A stretch of 50,409 bases of DNA from Victivallales bacterium (GCA_017535315.1 JAFXUD010000092.1:1-50409), one strand, 5' to 3'; counted from the first letter of the stretch, positions 15,579 to 24,571 are shown. Notes: generated by a model not told the origin, from the sequence alone. Numbers and translations are program-made.

Positions 15579-17570
15579 ATGATACAGTTTTCGCAGATAA
15601 ACAAAGCCTTTGGAACCCAGCAGGTTTTGATTGACGTCACCTTCACCGTCCATCCTGGTGAGCGCGTCGGATTGGTCGGCCCCAATGGCGCAGGCAAAAG
15701 TACCCTGTTCGAGATTCTCACAGGCAATCTTTCCCCAGACAAGGGTGAGGCAACCTATCCAGGCAACCTGCGCCTCGCATACGTGCGCCAGCAGATCCAC
15801 GGCATCGCCTCTGGCGTCCCGCTCCTCGACTATGTGGAAAACGCCATGCCCGAACTCAACCTCCTCCATGCCAAGATGGAGCAACTGGAGGCGCAGCTTC
15901 CCACCGCCACTGAAAACGAAAAACAGCGAATGCTGGACCGTCTCGGCGAAATGCAGACAGAATATGAACACAAAGGAGGCTACGAACTGAAGAACCGCGC
16001 GGAAACCATCCTCAGTGGCTTGGGCTTCGATACGGCACGTTTCCTCGACCTCTTCGATTCCTTCAGCGGCGGATGGAAAATTCGCGCAGAACTGGCGCGA
16101 AACCTCGTTGCCCAGCCCGACATCCTGCTCCTCGACGAACCGACCAACTACCTGGACGTTCCCGCAGTCGAATGGCTCCAGGAGTTCCTCAAATCCTACA
16201 AGGGAACCCTTCTTCTCATCTCGCACGACCGCTATCTCCTCAACTGCCTCACCAACGTCACTCTCGAAGTGATGGGCGGACACGTCACACGATACCCTGG
16301 AAACTACGACAAATATGTCAAGGACCGCGAGCAGCGCCACGAACAGCTCATCGCGCAGCAGCGGAACATCGATCGCAAGCGTGACCAACTGGAGCGCTTC
16401 GTCGATAGGTTCCGCTACAAAGCAACCAAGGCAGCTCAGGCGCAGAGCCGCCAGAAGATTCTGGACAAATTGGATGACGTGGAGATACCACAGGTCTATG
16501 TTCGCGCACCCAAAATCGTCCTCCCTCCTGCGCCCCGTTCGGGGCAGGATGTGGTGCGCATTGAGGGGATGGGTTTCAGCTATGATGGCAAGCGCCCCAT
16601 CTTCAGTAACCTCGACATGCGCATCGAACGTGGGGACAAGGCCGCCTTCGTCGGCCTCAACGGCATGGGCAAAACCACCCTGCTCCGCCTCATCGCAGGC
16701 CATTTGAAACCCGACAGCGGGAAGATTCAAATCGGTCACGGTGTGTTGATGGGCTACCAGTCGCAGGACTACATGGAGACGATGGACCCCAGCAAAAGCA
16801 TCTTCGGCACCGTGAGAGAGGCCTCCGCCGACCGCAGCGATGGTGAACTGCGCAACATGCTCGGCGGCTTCGGTTTCTCTGGCGACAATCTTGAGAAGCA
16901 GGTGCAGGTACTCTCTGGCGGCGAAAAACTCCGCCTCGCACTCGCCAGGCTTCTCCTGCGTCCCAATAATTTCCTGCTGCTGGACGAGCCAACCACACAC
17001 CTCGACATCTATGCCCGCGAATCATTGGAAGAGGCGTTGCGGAACTACAACGGTACCCTCTGCCTTGTAAGCCACGACATCACTTTCGTGCGCAACCTCG
17101 CCACAACCATCTACGAACTCTCTCCTGAAGGCGTCACCCGCTATTATGGCAACTACGACTACTATCGCGAAAAACTGGCGGAAAAGGAGCTGAAGCTCAA
17201 GGCAGCCGCAGAGGCAAAGGCAGCAGAGACACCTGTACAATCAGCCTCCAGCAGCGGCTCCACCCTCACCCGCAAAGACCGCAAGCGCGAGGAGGTTCGC
17301 ATTCGCGACAGCTTCAGCGCCGAGCGACGCAAGTGGGAGAAGCGTGTCGCCGAAGATGAGGCACTCATCACTGAAAAAGAGGCGGAACTCGGACGCATCT
17401 TCAACGAACTCTCCGCCAATAATCCCAACACCGACTACGCAGCCCTCAATAAGCGCGTTCCCATTCTTCAGCGGGAGATTGAGGAGGCCACAACCCTCTG
17501 GGAAAAGGCCTCCTATCACCTGGAGGCAGTCCAAAAGCAGATTGAAGAGGCGTTGTCCAAGATACCATGA
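15579..17570 (+). CDS. ABC-F family ATPase (ribosome-associated type)
   Basis: About 663 residues from this start. Two ABC domains in one chain without membrane helices: Walker A GPNGAGKST, signature FSGGW, Walker B ILLLDEPTNYLD; second set GLNGMGKTT, LSGGEKLR, FLLLDEPTTHLD. They are joined by a charged interdomain linker and followed by a coiled-coil C-terminal tail, the layout of the Uup/YheS group of ABC-F proteins, which act on translating ribosomes. The frame is open to a TTG at 15558 that has AGGA nearby, but family proteins start with M-I-x-F at the first domain, which favours ATG 15579 although it lacks a clear ribosome site. The stop overlaps the nitrilase start by 4 bases. Confidence 0.9.
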   Translation: MIQFSQINKAFGTQQVLIDVTFTVHPGERVGLVGPNGAGKSTLFEILTGNLSPDKGEATYPGNLRLAYVRQQIHGIASGVPLLDYVENAMPELNLLHAKMEQLEAQLPTATENEKQRMLDRLGEMQTEYEHKGGYELKNRAETILSGLGFDTARFLDLFDSFSGGWKIRAELARNLVAQPDILLLDEPTNYLDVPAVEWLQEFLKSYKGTLLLISHDRYLLNCLTNVTLEVMGGHVTRYPGNYDKYVKDREQRHEQLIAQQRNIDRKRDQLERFVDRFRYKATKAAQAQSRQKILDKLDDVEIPQVYVRAPKIVLPPAPRSGQDVVRIEGMGFSYDGKRPIFSNLDMRIERGDKAAFVGLNGMGKTTLLRLIAGHLKPDSGKIQIGHGVLMGYQSQDYMETMDPSKSIFGTVREASADRSDGELRNMLGGFGFSGDNLEKQVQVLSGGEKLRLALARLLLRPNNFLLLDEPTTHLDIYARESLEEALRNYNGTLCLVSHDITFVRNLATTIYELSPEGVTRYYGNYDYYREKLAEKELKLKAAAEAKAAETPVQSASSSGSTLTRKDRKREEVRIRDSFSAERRKWEKRVAEDEALITEKEAELGRIFNELSANNPNTDYAALNKRVPILQREIEEATTLWEKASYHLEAVQKQIEEALSKIP

Positions 17571-18352
17571 AACTAACCCTCGGAATAGCGCAGATGAACT
17601 CCACCCACGACGTGGCGGAGAATCTGAACACCATTGCCATTCTGGCTGACCATTTGCGTGACGCTGGCGCTGAGATGGCCATTTTTCCCGAATATTGTAC
17701 TTGCCTGGCCTCCATGGAGACAACCAAGAAGGTCGCCAGAAGTCACGAGGAATGGCTGGATGTCTTTGGGCTTCTGGCCCGCTCCTGCGGCCTTGCCCTC
17801 GTGCTGGGCGGTATATCGTGCCTCGCGCCAGACGGCAATGTCTATAACCGCACATATGTATTCGATGCCTTGGGAAACCTTCTCGCCTTCTACGACAAGC
17901 GCCATCTTTTCGCGCTGAAGTTCAACCGCCAGGGGTATATTTCTGAAACAGATGCCTTTATACCTGGCCATGATATAAAGAGTTTTACCTTCAAGGGGAT
18001 GAAAATTGGCCTGGCCACCTGCTTTGATGTGCGATTTGGCGAGATGTTCACCCACTTCACGGATTGCGACCTGGTCATCTGTACCGCCGCTTTCACGGCC
18101 AGCACGGGTGTTCCCCACTGGAATACCCTTCTCCAGGCGCGCGCCATTGAGAACCAGCAGTGGTTTGCAGGCATTGACATGTGCGGTTTCAACCCCGACA
18201 CAGGCATTGAACTCTTCGGGCACTCCATCGTCTATGACCCCTGGGGCATGCCCGTCGCCAGCGCCGACCACAACGCCCCCGCCACTTTCCTCGCGGAAAT
18301 CTCCACAGAACGCGTGGCATACATCCGTAATAAACTGCCGATGATACGGTAA
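17567..18352 (+). CDS. Carbon-nitrogen hydrolase (nitrilase superfamily, omega-amidase-like)
   Basis: 261 residues, the usual size for this family. The catalytic triad is visible: E42 in IFPEY, K111 in YDKRHLF and C152 in ATCFDVRF. These enzymes hydrolyse amides or nitriles through a cysteine thioester; the small size and DVRF context are nearest to omega-amidase/YafV-type metabolite repair enzymes. The gene overlaps the ABC-F gene by ATGA and is followed by a kinase gene two bases after its stop, so all three are likely translated from one message. No signal peptide, so cytosolic. Exact substrate uncertain. Confidence 0.88.
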   Translation: MKLTLGIAQMNSTHDVAENLNTIAILADHLRDAGAEMAIFPEYCTCLASMETTKKVARSHEEWLDVFGLLARSCGLALVLGGISCLAPDGNVYNRTYVFDALGNLLAFYDKRHLFALKFNRQGYISETDAFIPGHDIKSFTFKGMKIGLATCFDVRFGEMFTHFTDCDLVICTAAFTASTGVPHWNTLLQARAIENQQWFAGIDMCGFNPDTGIELFGHSIVYDPWGMPVASADHNAPATFLAEISTERVAYIRNKLPMIR

Positions 18353-18353
18353 C

Positions 18354-19094
18354 ATGCTTTCACAACTTGAAATAGAGAAGATAATTAATCTTCATAATGA
18401 ACAGATTGCGCAGGGCAAAACCCTGCGCAATCTGAAAAAACGCCAAGTGACGCGTATCCTCTGCGACGGAAAGCGCTACGTGGTGAAGGCCTATCTTCGA
18501 CGGTGGTGGCACAGGCTGTTTATCCAAGCCCCCTGCAAGACCGCAAGCGTTGCCCTGCTGGAAGGTTTCACGCCTCCTTGCATCGGCGACACAGGCAAAG
18601 AGTTACTCTGGCAGTACACCATCTATGAGGATGCGGGCAACCAGGATCTCTACGCCATCATGCGCGACGCGCGTCTCCCTAATGGTTTTGAGCAACTTTA
18701 CGCTAGCGCAGGGGAACTGCTGGCAAGAGTTCACCAAAAGGGAATCTACCATGGTGATACGAAGCCGCCTAACTTCGTCATCAACACCGCCATCACCGCC
18801 CTGCCCCCAGTTGTAATCGTCGATTGCGACCACATCATCGCCTATAACAAGCTCCCCGACCATCGTCGCATCTTCAACCTCGCGCAATTCATCGCCACCA
18901 ACGATATCCACCCTGACAATCTTGAACTCTACCCGACATGTATGCAGGCCTTTGCCGCGCAATACGCCAAAACCATGAGTCTCTCGCTAGAACAACTGGA
19001 CGTTCTCCTGACGAAGGCAGTCCAGGTCGCACTTTCTTCGCCACGCATTGAAAGGCGCGTCCCACAGGAGACGCTGTTCTCGCTGTTCTCGTGA
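18354..19094 (+). CDS. Lipopolysaccharide-kinase-like (WaaP-type) small kinase
   Basis: 246 residues with a minimal kinase fold. K45 in YVVKAY is the likely ATP lysine, the catalytic loop is H133-G-D135-TKPPN140, and the metal site is in IVDCD (D157/D159). HGD-x-x-x-x-N is characteristic of WaaP/RIO/Bud32-like kinases rather than classical Ser/Thr kinases. Members phosphorylate LPS core heptose or other small targets; hldD elsewhere in the window makes an LPS target plausible. The start lies two bases after the nitrilase stop. The first codons contain a perfect 14-bp inverted repeat (18402-18434). A second, divergent kinase of this type is at 25619-26470. Confidence 0.72.
   Translation: MLSQLEIEKIINLHNEQIAQGKTLRNLKKRQVTRILCDGKRYVVKAYLRRWWHRLFIQAPCKTASVALLEGFTPPCIGDTGKELLWQYTIYEDAGNQDLYAIMRDARLPNGFEQLYASAGELLARVHQKGIYHGDTKPPNFVINTAITALPPVVIVDCDHIIAYNKLPDHRRIFNLAQFIATNDIHPDNLELYPTCMQAFAAQYAKTMSLSLEQLDVLLTKAVQVALSSPRIERRVPQETLFSLFS
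18402..18434. other. Perfect 14-bp inverted repeat within kinase gene
   Basis: CAGATTGCGCAGGG and its exact complement CCCTGCGCAATCTG flank CAAAA. It lies in codons about 17-27 of the kinase gene and would form a strong mRNA hairpin 46 bases after the start codon. There is no T-tract. It may slow early translation or be coincidental. Confidence 0.6.
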
Positions 19095-19109
19095 GTTTCT
19101 CAGAGAATT

Positions 19110-19443
19110 AAAAAGGGACTTGAGGGACAGGAGGGACTTGAGGGACGCAAGGGGCACAAAAAACAATATGGGACAACAGACGCAGGACAAAGAACAAGAG
19201 TTTTTGCCTTGTTTTCATGCCACTTGCGTCCCTCATGTCTCTCCTGTCCCTCAAGTCTCTTAAAGCTATCATGTTCCTTGTGTCCCTCAAGTCCTTTATA
19301 GCCATCATGTTTTTCATGCCACTTGCGTCCCTTAAGTCCCTTATAGCCATCATGTTTTTCATGCCACTTGCGTCTCTCATGTCCCTCCTGTCCCTCAAGT
19401 CCCTTAAAGTCATCATGTTCCTTGCGTCCCTCAAGTCCCTTAC
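19110..19443. repeat. Nonamer array with inverted left arm
   Basis: Between kinase and copper ATPase genes. From 19219 to 19443, 25 consecutive 9-bp units (consensus near GTCCCTCAA, variants GTCCCTTAA, AGCCATCAT, GTTTTTCAT, GCCACTTGC) keep an exact 9-base register. Nine-unit blocks 19219-19299 and 19363-19443 correspond unit by unit, giving an 81-bp higher-order repeat; five units are also repeated at 19300-19344 and 19345-19389. To the left, 19113-19155 carries the reverse-complement nonamers (GGGACTTGA, GGGACAGGA) and pairs with 19219-19261 with about four mismatches in 43 bases. Frames are open on both strands only because the period is a multiple of three. Confidence 0.93.
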
Positions 19444-19462
19444 TACAACCAACTATTGAATT

Positions 19463-21706
19463 ATGGAAAAGCAATACGACGTTCTAGGCATGCATTGCGC
19501 GGGCTGCGCAGCCCGCGTGGAAAAAAAGGCCGCCGCCGTTCCTGGCGTGAAGGAGGCAAAAGTCAATTTGGTGGCGCACCTGCTAACCATCAAAGCAGAG
19601 GATTCAGAATCGCTGGATAACGCGATTGTTCAAGCAGTTACATCAGCAGGGTTCAAATGTGCCCCAATCGAGACAGCAAATCCAGCGAACCCAACGCCAG
19701 CCCCCCCCCTTACAGAAGAGCAAGAAGTCAAACAGCGTCTGATACCCTCCCTCGTCTGGTGGCTGCTCATTGTCGTTCTGATGCTCATGAAGATGCACAT
19801 TCACCCAACTGGCTCCGCGACAGCTTTCAATGTCACAATCGGGCTTCTCCAGATGCTGATGACGCTGATAGTCTTCGCCATCAACCGCAGGGTTTTCACC
19901 AATGGCTTCAAACACCTTTTCCAGGAGCCAGACATGGATTCACTCATCGCATTGGCCTCCACTGCATCCATCCTCCTCAGCGGCTTCACCATCGTGCTGC
20001 TTGCCCTCGGCAAAACCGCCTTGGGATATTTCTACTTTGAATCGGCAGCCATGATTCTGGTCATCGTCAATTTCGGCAAGTACTTGGAAGCAAAGGCGAA
20101 AAAGAAGGCAGGAGACGCTCTTGAGAAACTTCGTGACCTGGCCCCCAAGACCGTCCTGAAGGTTGTCGGCAACCAGGAGGTGGAGGCACCAGCCGACACC
20201 ATCCGCCCTGGCGATATCATCGCCGTCCGCCCTGGTTCGCGCATCCCGCTTGACGGAACCGTCACCGAAGGTTTCTCCTCCATTGACGAATCCTCCCTCA
20301 CTGGCGAAAGCATGCCCCGTGACGTAACTCCTGATGCAAAGGTCTTTGCAGGAACGATGAACTTGACTGGAGCATTCCGCTTCAAGGCAGAACAGGTTGG
20401 CCAGGAAACGCTCCTGGCAGGCATCATCAAACTGGTCGCAAACTCCTCCGTCGCCCGTAGCAAGGCCGTGCGCCTGGCCGATGCCATCGCCGCCCGCTTC
20501 GTACCCATCGTCTCCCTCATCGCCATTATCACTCTCATCGTTCATATTCTTCTTGGACATTCGCTTGCCGAATCACTTGGCTACGCCATCACCGTCCTGG
20601 TCATCTCCTGTCCCTGCGCCCTGGGGCTGGCGACCCCCGTCGCCGTCACCGTCTCCATGGGACGCTCCGCCAAGGAGGGCATCCTTTTTAAAGGCGGCGA
20701 AGCACTGGAGAAGCTCTGCAAAATCGACACGGTCTTTCTGGATAAAACAGGTACCCTCACCACAGGCAAGCCAACCGTGACCGACATCATCCCCTACGAC
20801 GGCTCCAGCGAGGCCAATCTGCTTGCGCTTGTTGCCGCCCTGGAGAGCTCTAGCGAGCACCCCATTGCCCATTGCATCCGCCAAGCCGCCACTGACAAGG
20901 GACTTGCCATATCCCCTGCCACCGCTTTCAAAACCATCCCTGGCAAGGGCATCACGGCCGCCCTCAACGGGATGCCATATTACGCTGGAACCATTGAGCT
21001 GATAAGGGAAGTCGCACCAGAACTGGATATGAAGGAAGCCTCCCAAAAAGCAGAGGAACTCCAAAAACAGGGGAAGACCCTCCTTTTTATCGCCGCGCTT
21101 TGCGGCACACAAGGCAGGCTCCATGGCCTCATCGCCGTGCGTGATGAAGCCGCGCCCAGCAGCAAAGCCGCCATTGAGGTGCTGCACGGAATGGGGCTGT
21201 CCGTTGCCATGCTCTCGGGCGACTCGCAAAACACGGCCAGTGCTATCGCACAAGAACTTGGCATCACCGATGTAAAAGCAGGATTACTGCCAGCCGACAA
21301 GGCGACTGCCGTCACCGAAGCCAAGCAGGCGGGGAAACAGGTTGCCATGGTCGGCGATGGCATCAACGACGCACCCGCCCTGGCAGCAGCAGAGCTGGGA
21401 ATCGCCGTAGGCACTGGTACCGACATCGCCATGGAGTGCGCGGATATTGTTATCATGCGAAACGACATCAGCTGCGTCGCCTCCGCCATCCGCATTGCAA
21501 AGGCAACTGTCCGCATCATCCGCCAGAATCTCTTCTGGGCCTTCTTCTACAACGTCCTCGCCATCCCCGTAGCGGCGGGCTGCCTGTCACGTTATGGCAT
21601 CACCTTGAATCCCATCATCGCGGCTGCCGCCATGAGCATGAGCAGCCTCTGCGTCGTCTCCAACGCCCTGCGGCTGTTGAAAACACGAAACCAATACCCC
21701 AAATAG
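19463..21706 (+). CDS. copA: Copper-exporting P1B-type ATPase
   Basis: 747 residues. One N-terminal heavy-metal domain with C12-x-x-C15 (GMHCAGCAARVE), then the P-type core: TGES at 280-283, the CPC metal motif at 383-385 in SCPCALG, phosphorylated D427 in DKTGTLT, H466-P467 in SSEHPIA and GDGIND from 631. CPC plus the HP motif assigns it to Cu(I)/Ag(I) exporters. Eight membrane helices are expected and the hydrophobic stretches agree. It exports copper from the cytosol. There is no copper chaperone or CueR-like regulator next to it. The upstream spacer is entirely a nonamer array, so its promoter must lie within or before that array. Confidence 0.93.
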   Translation: MEKQYDVLGMHCAGCAARVEKKAAAVPGVKEAKVNLVAHLLTIKAEDSESLDNAIVQAVTSAGFKCAPIETANPANPTPAPPLTEEQEVKQRLIPSLVWWLLIVVLMLMKMHIHPTGSATAFNVTIGLLQMLMTLIVFAINRRVFTNGFKHLFQEPDMDSLIALASTASILLSGFTIVLLALGKTALGYFYFESAAMILVIVNFGKYLEAKAKKKAGDALEKLRDLAPKTVLKVVGNQEVEAPADTIRPGDIIAVRPGSRIPLDGTVTEGFSSIDESSLTGESMPRDVTPDAKVFAGTMNLTGAFRFKAEQVGQETLLAGIIKLVANSSVARSKAVRLADAIAARFVPIVSLIAIITLIVHILLGHSLAESLGYAITVLVISCPCALGLATPVAVTVSMGRSAKEGILFKGGEALEKLCKIDTVFLDKTGTLTTGKPTVTDIIPYDGSSEANLLALVAALESSSEHPIAHCIRQAATDKGLAISPATAFKTIPGKGITAALNGMPYYAGTIELIREVAPELDMKEASQKAEELQKQGKTLLFIAALCGTQGRLHGLIAVRDEAAPSSKAAIEVLHGMGLSVAMLSGDSQNTASAIAQELGITDVKAGLLPADKATAVTEAKQAGKQVAMVGDGINDAPALAAAELGIAVGTGTDIAMECADIVIMRNDISCVASAIRIAKATVRIIRQNLFWAFFYNVLAIPVAAGCLSRYGITLNPIIAAAAMSMSSLCVVSNALRLLKTRNQYPK

Positions 21707-21751
21707 TTTTGGGTTACTGCTCATCGTGATTACAGGAGGTAATTGCAAATA

Positions 21752-22168
21752 TCATCCATTGTTTTCAATCTCTTTGTATTTTTCAAAAAACTGCGTCACG
21801 GTTAATATTTCCACATCACCATACTGTCCAAGAGACAACAGGTCTTTGTCGCCGCTAACAATATAAATGCATCGGCCATCCACTGCACACGAAATGAACT
21901 TGTCATCATCAGGATCGCGGCATATCTTTATAGACTCTGTTTGTGGAATAACTTCCATTGCCGTAAATAACGGCAGCATTGAAAAATGCAGATGAGTTCC
22001 ACCATAGCGTTTCAGAAGGCAGTGGATGGTTGCCTGATATTCAGCAAGTATCTGACTTGTAGCAATAGCCTCCACTTGTCGGGTAAGCACCAACTGAAGC
22101 AAGTCCCCTGGTCTTCCCCCGAAAAAGATACCAGAAACAATGACATTTGTATCAATGACGATGCGCAT
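21752..22168 (-). CDS. PIN-domain toxin (VapC-like RNase)
   Basis: 138 residues from ATG 22168. PIN-domain acidic residues are visible: D6 in VIDTN, E43 in LAEYQ, D85/D88 in CRDPDDD and D107 in SGDKDLL. These bind Mg/Mn for RNA cleavage. The frame is open to a GTG at 22192, but GAGG eight bases before ATG 22168 marks the better start. It overlaps the 3' end of the AbrB-type gene by 17 bases, the standard antitoxin-first arrangement. The fold variant is the 'putative toxin, PIN family' type rather than classical VapC. Target RNA unknown. Confidence 0.85.
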   Translation of the reverse strand: MRIVIDTNVIVSGIFFGGRPGDLLQLVLTRQVEAIATSQILAEYQATIHCLLKRYGGTHLHFSMLPLFTAMEVIPQTESIKICRDPDDDKFISCAVDGRCIYIVSGDKDLLSLGQYGDVEILTVTQFFEKYKEIENNG

Positions 22169-22430
22169 CCCGTTTACCTCGCTTGCGCACACTTTTTATG
22201 GCTTCATCAATGGATTCCTCAGTCATATTGGCGGCTGAAGCCCATTCACGAGCACGCTGAAGAAGACCAGAAAACTCGGCCAGCGTTGGAGTCTTGACTG
22301 GCTTGAGAAGGATATTGTCCTCATCAGAGAGGACTATAAACTGTGTGCCTTCAATAAGGTTTAAGGCTGTACGGAGTTTCTTTGGCAGAACAATCTGTCC
22401 CCTTGATGACATGGCTGTTAACATCGGCAT
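22152..22430 (-). CDS. AbrB/SpoVT-type antitoxin
   Basis: 92 residues. The N-terminus MSSRGQIVLPKKLRTALNL (about 7-25) is the swapped-hairpin DNA-binding motif of AbrB/MazE-like proteins; the C-terminal half (about 50-92), with AEFSGLLQRAREW, should bind and inhibit the PIN toxin. Such antitoxins usually repress their own promoter. An in-frame second ATG (codon 3) is also possible. A 50-bp inverted-repeat element begins 37 bases upstream (22467-22516), within the likely promoter. Confidence 0.85.
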   Translation of the reverse strand: MPMLTAMSSRGQIVLPKKLRTALNLIEGTQFIVLSDEDNILLKPVKTPTLAEFSGLLQRAREWASAANMTEESIDEAIKSVRKRGKRDAHRH

Positions 22431-22466
22431 AATTGTATTTTCCTTTTTTTCCCAGAAGTGTCTTAA

Positions 22467-22516
22467 GAGGCAATTTTACAACTATTACATTTTGATGGGA
22501 GTTTTGAAATCACCTC
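22467..22516. repeat. 50-bp inverted-repeat element upstream of toxin-antitoxin pair
   Basis: The left end GAGGCAATTTTACAACT and the complement of the right end, GAGGTGATTTCAAAACT, match at 13 of 17 positions. Both resemble the ends of 32188-32341 and 7987-8037. The remainder of the spacer up to 22654 holds a small hairpin CCTCTT-ATTC-AAGAGG (22578-22593) followed by TAATTTG; nothing else is recognisable. Confidence 0.6.
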
Positions 22517-22654
22517 TCTAGTAAGATTTTCTTATTAATTTAATCGAAATTCAATCTTTTTCAAACAGGTACTTGTTCCTCTTATTCAAGAGGTAATTTG
22601 TATTCAGCCATCTGTCCTGCACGCTAAGACATCCCGTCTTGCCCAACATCGTCA

Positions 22655-24571
22655 TTAAGAAGACTCTTCAAGACGAGGAAGAATCTTGTTTTCCCAGACG
22701 TTCAGAAACTCAAATACGTCAAATTCCCGTTGGAAACACATCTCATTTTGGCATACAAATAAGCGTACAGCCTGCCAGGAGCCCGCAGCCCTTTTGCTGC
22801 CTTTACGGGCAAAGTCAGCCAGCAGTACAGCAAGTTTTTCACAGAGTTGCGCATGGAATGCAAGGCACTCCCAGTTTCGCCTTTGTATTGTTGATGTGGT
22901 TGAAGAGATGTTCTTTTGAATGACAGGCATGAAATTCTGGATGACCGTTTGAATGGCCTCGTATTCTTCGGGAGAGTGGAGAGGTCTTTCTCCTCGCAAG
23001 ACCTCGGGAGAAAACCCACAGGACAGTTTCTCCAGATAAGCCATGCACTCCGTTGCGTCCTTGCCGTATGCTGCCTTGAAATAGTTTTCCGCATGTTCCT
23101 GGAAGGCGGCTTTTCCCGACCAAAGCACCTCGCCCAGAAGATTCATACCAAAACCATTCGGCATGAACACACGAAGATTCTGGCAGCTCATCATGCCGTT
23201 CAGGCCCAGATCCTTAAGGTTCTCGACATCTTCCGCAAGGATTTTGATGCTCTGGAAGCAGCCTGGGTCATTGATGTAGTCCCACATATAGTGATAGTCG
23301 AACACGAAACTATCTCCGTCAAAGACCTTCTGCCATGCCTTGAGATAGGGCAGAGTGCCCCCCGCCGAAGAGGTCAACTTGAAGCCGTTGCGAACGAAAG
23401 ACGCCGCTTTATGATTGCAATCCGACGCCATTGGTACTGAATAACTGCGCCTGATAGGCGCATACATCAGCACAAAGCGTTCAGGGTTGCGCAAGCGTGA
23501 ATGAACTGGCTCCCACAGCAAATCCAGATAAATGAGGAACACGATTTTTGTTTTCAGCCCTTCGGCAGTCAATTTTTCGTCAATCTTGTTTAGAATCTCC
23601 ACATACTGGTCTGCAGGACGCTGCTCTTTGCAAGCGATGCATTCGCATTGGTTGTTCGCCTGGTCCGCCAGCCAGAAATGCAGATAGCGAACCTCGGGAT
23701 TCTGCCGTGCATACGCAAGCACCTCATTTGCAAGAAGCTCCTTCACTTCAGGCATGGAATAACACAGGTTCGTGTCGATGCCAGAGCCTTTGAACAAACA
23801 ACGTCTCCCGTTTATCAACGCCAGCAATCCACGCCGTTCTGGTAACACCTCCTCATCTTTATTCGGCTCGTGCCAAGCACCGCTTGTAATGCCCAGCAGT
23901 TTCGACACCCACCCATGCCCTATGCGATGGTGGATGAGACCGCGACGGCGAAGTTCAATATCATAATCATGGACAAAGGAATCCAGCGTGGCGTTCGACA
24001 CAGGTGTCGGCAACAAACATGGATTGCTTTGATGCTCATACCAGCGTTTGAACGCAAAGCCAGGCCGAAACAACTGGGTGAAGAAGGCATTGAAACCCAG
24101 CTTGGGAGCAAAATCAATCATCTCAACAACATTCTCATAGCTGTTGGAGCCTTCAAGGCATATCCCACGATAGCGATAGGCGGCACGCTCGCTGAGAGCG
24201 ACGGCGAGGCTCATGCTTTCTTTGCGCGGGATGTATTCGCCATCGCACCCTGGACGCACAAAAACACATCCAACCTCGCGGAAAAAACGATAGACGCCGA
24301 TGAGCACACTGCGTTCATTCGAGCCTGTAATCACCCCTTTTCCATTCTGGACATCGATATGGATTGCATCGTCCTCGGACGGTTCCAAAGCCAAAACAGG
24401 CAGATGCAGACCAATCCAGAGGCAATCCACCTCCTGGTCATAATCAGACCTGCAAACCTCAGTGGTCACCAGTGAATCCATTTGCACGACAAGCCGTGAA
24501 AACTCCATCGCGGCAAACAGGCTGACTTCTGAAGAATCTGAAACGCATATCTTCCAATGAACCATATCCAT
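22655..24571 (-). CDS. DUF4838 domain protein, no signal peptide
   Basis: 638 residues. The N-terminal part (about 1-125) is the alpha/beta domain seen before glucuronidase-like barrels, with ITGSNERSVLIGVYRFFREVG; the large central domain is DUF4838, with YRYRGICLEG at its start and the cysteine motif NNQCECIACK (C-x-C-x-x-C). There is no N-terminal hydrophobic segment, unlike the second DUF4838 protein (49129), so this one should be cytosolic. The family is fused or linked to glycan-degrading genes in PVC and Bacteroidetes; it is suspected to be a glycoside hydrolase but catalysis is unproven. It ends the operon that begins at 32147; the sialidase-like gene lies 64 bases upstream. Confidence 0.75.
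   Translation of the reverse strand: MDMVHWKICVSDSSEVSLFAAMEFSRLVVQMDSLVTTEVCRSDYDQEVDCLWIGLHLPVLALEPSEDDAIHIDVQNGKGVITGSNERSVLIGVYRFFREVGCVFVRPGCDGEYIPRKESMSLAVALSERAAYRYRGICLEGSNSYENVVEMIDFAPKLGFNAFFTQLFRPGFAFKRWYEHQSNPCLLPTPVSNATLDSFVHDYDIELRRRGLIHHRIGHGWVSKLLGITSGAWHEPNKDEEVLPERRGLLALINGRRCLFKGSGIDTNLCYSMPEVKELLANEVLAYARQNPEVRYLHFWLADQANNQCECIACKEQRPADQYVEILNKIDEKLTAEGLKTKIVFLIYLDLLWEPVHSRLRNPERFVLMYAPIRRSYSVPMASDCNHKAASFVRNGFKLTSSAGGTLPYLKAWQKVFDGDSFVFDYHYMWDYINDPGCFQSIKILAEDVENLKDLGLNGMMSCQNLRVFMPNGFGMNLLGEVLWSGKAAFQEHAENYFKAAYGKDATECMAYLEKLSCGFSPEVLRGERPLHSPEEYEAIQTVIQNFMPVIQKNISSTTSTIQRRNWECLAFHAQLCEKLAVLLADFARKGSKRAAGSWQAVRLFVCQNEMCFQREFDVFEFLNVWENKILPRLEESS

Noticed and set aside
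15546-17000. 484-codon frame on the minus strand
   Set aside because: Antisense to the ABC-F gene, whose two complete ABC domains explain this region.
19108-19452. Overlapping frames on both strands in the nonamer array
   Set aside because: Open because a 9-bp period never changes frame; the products are simple 3-residue repeats.
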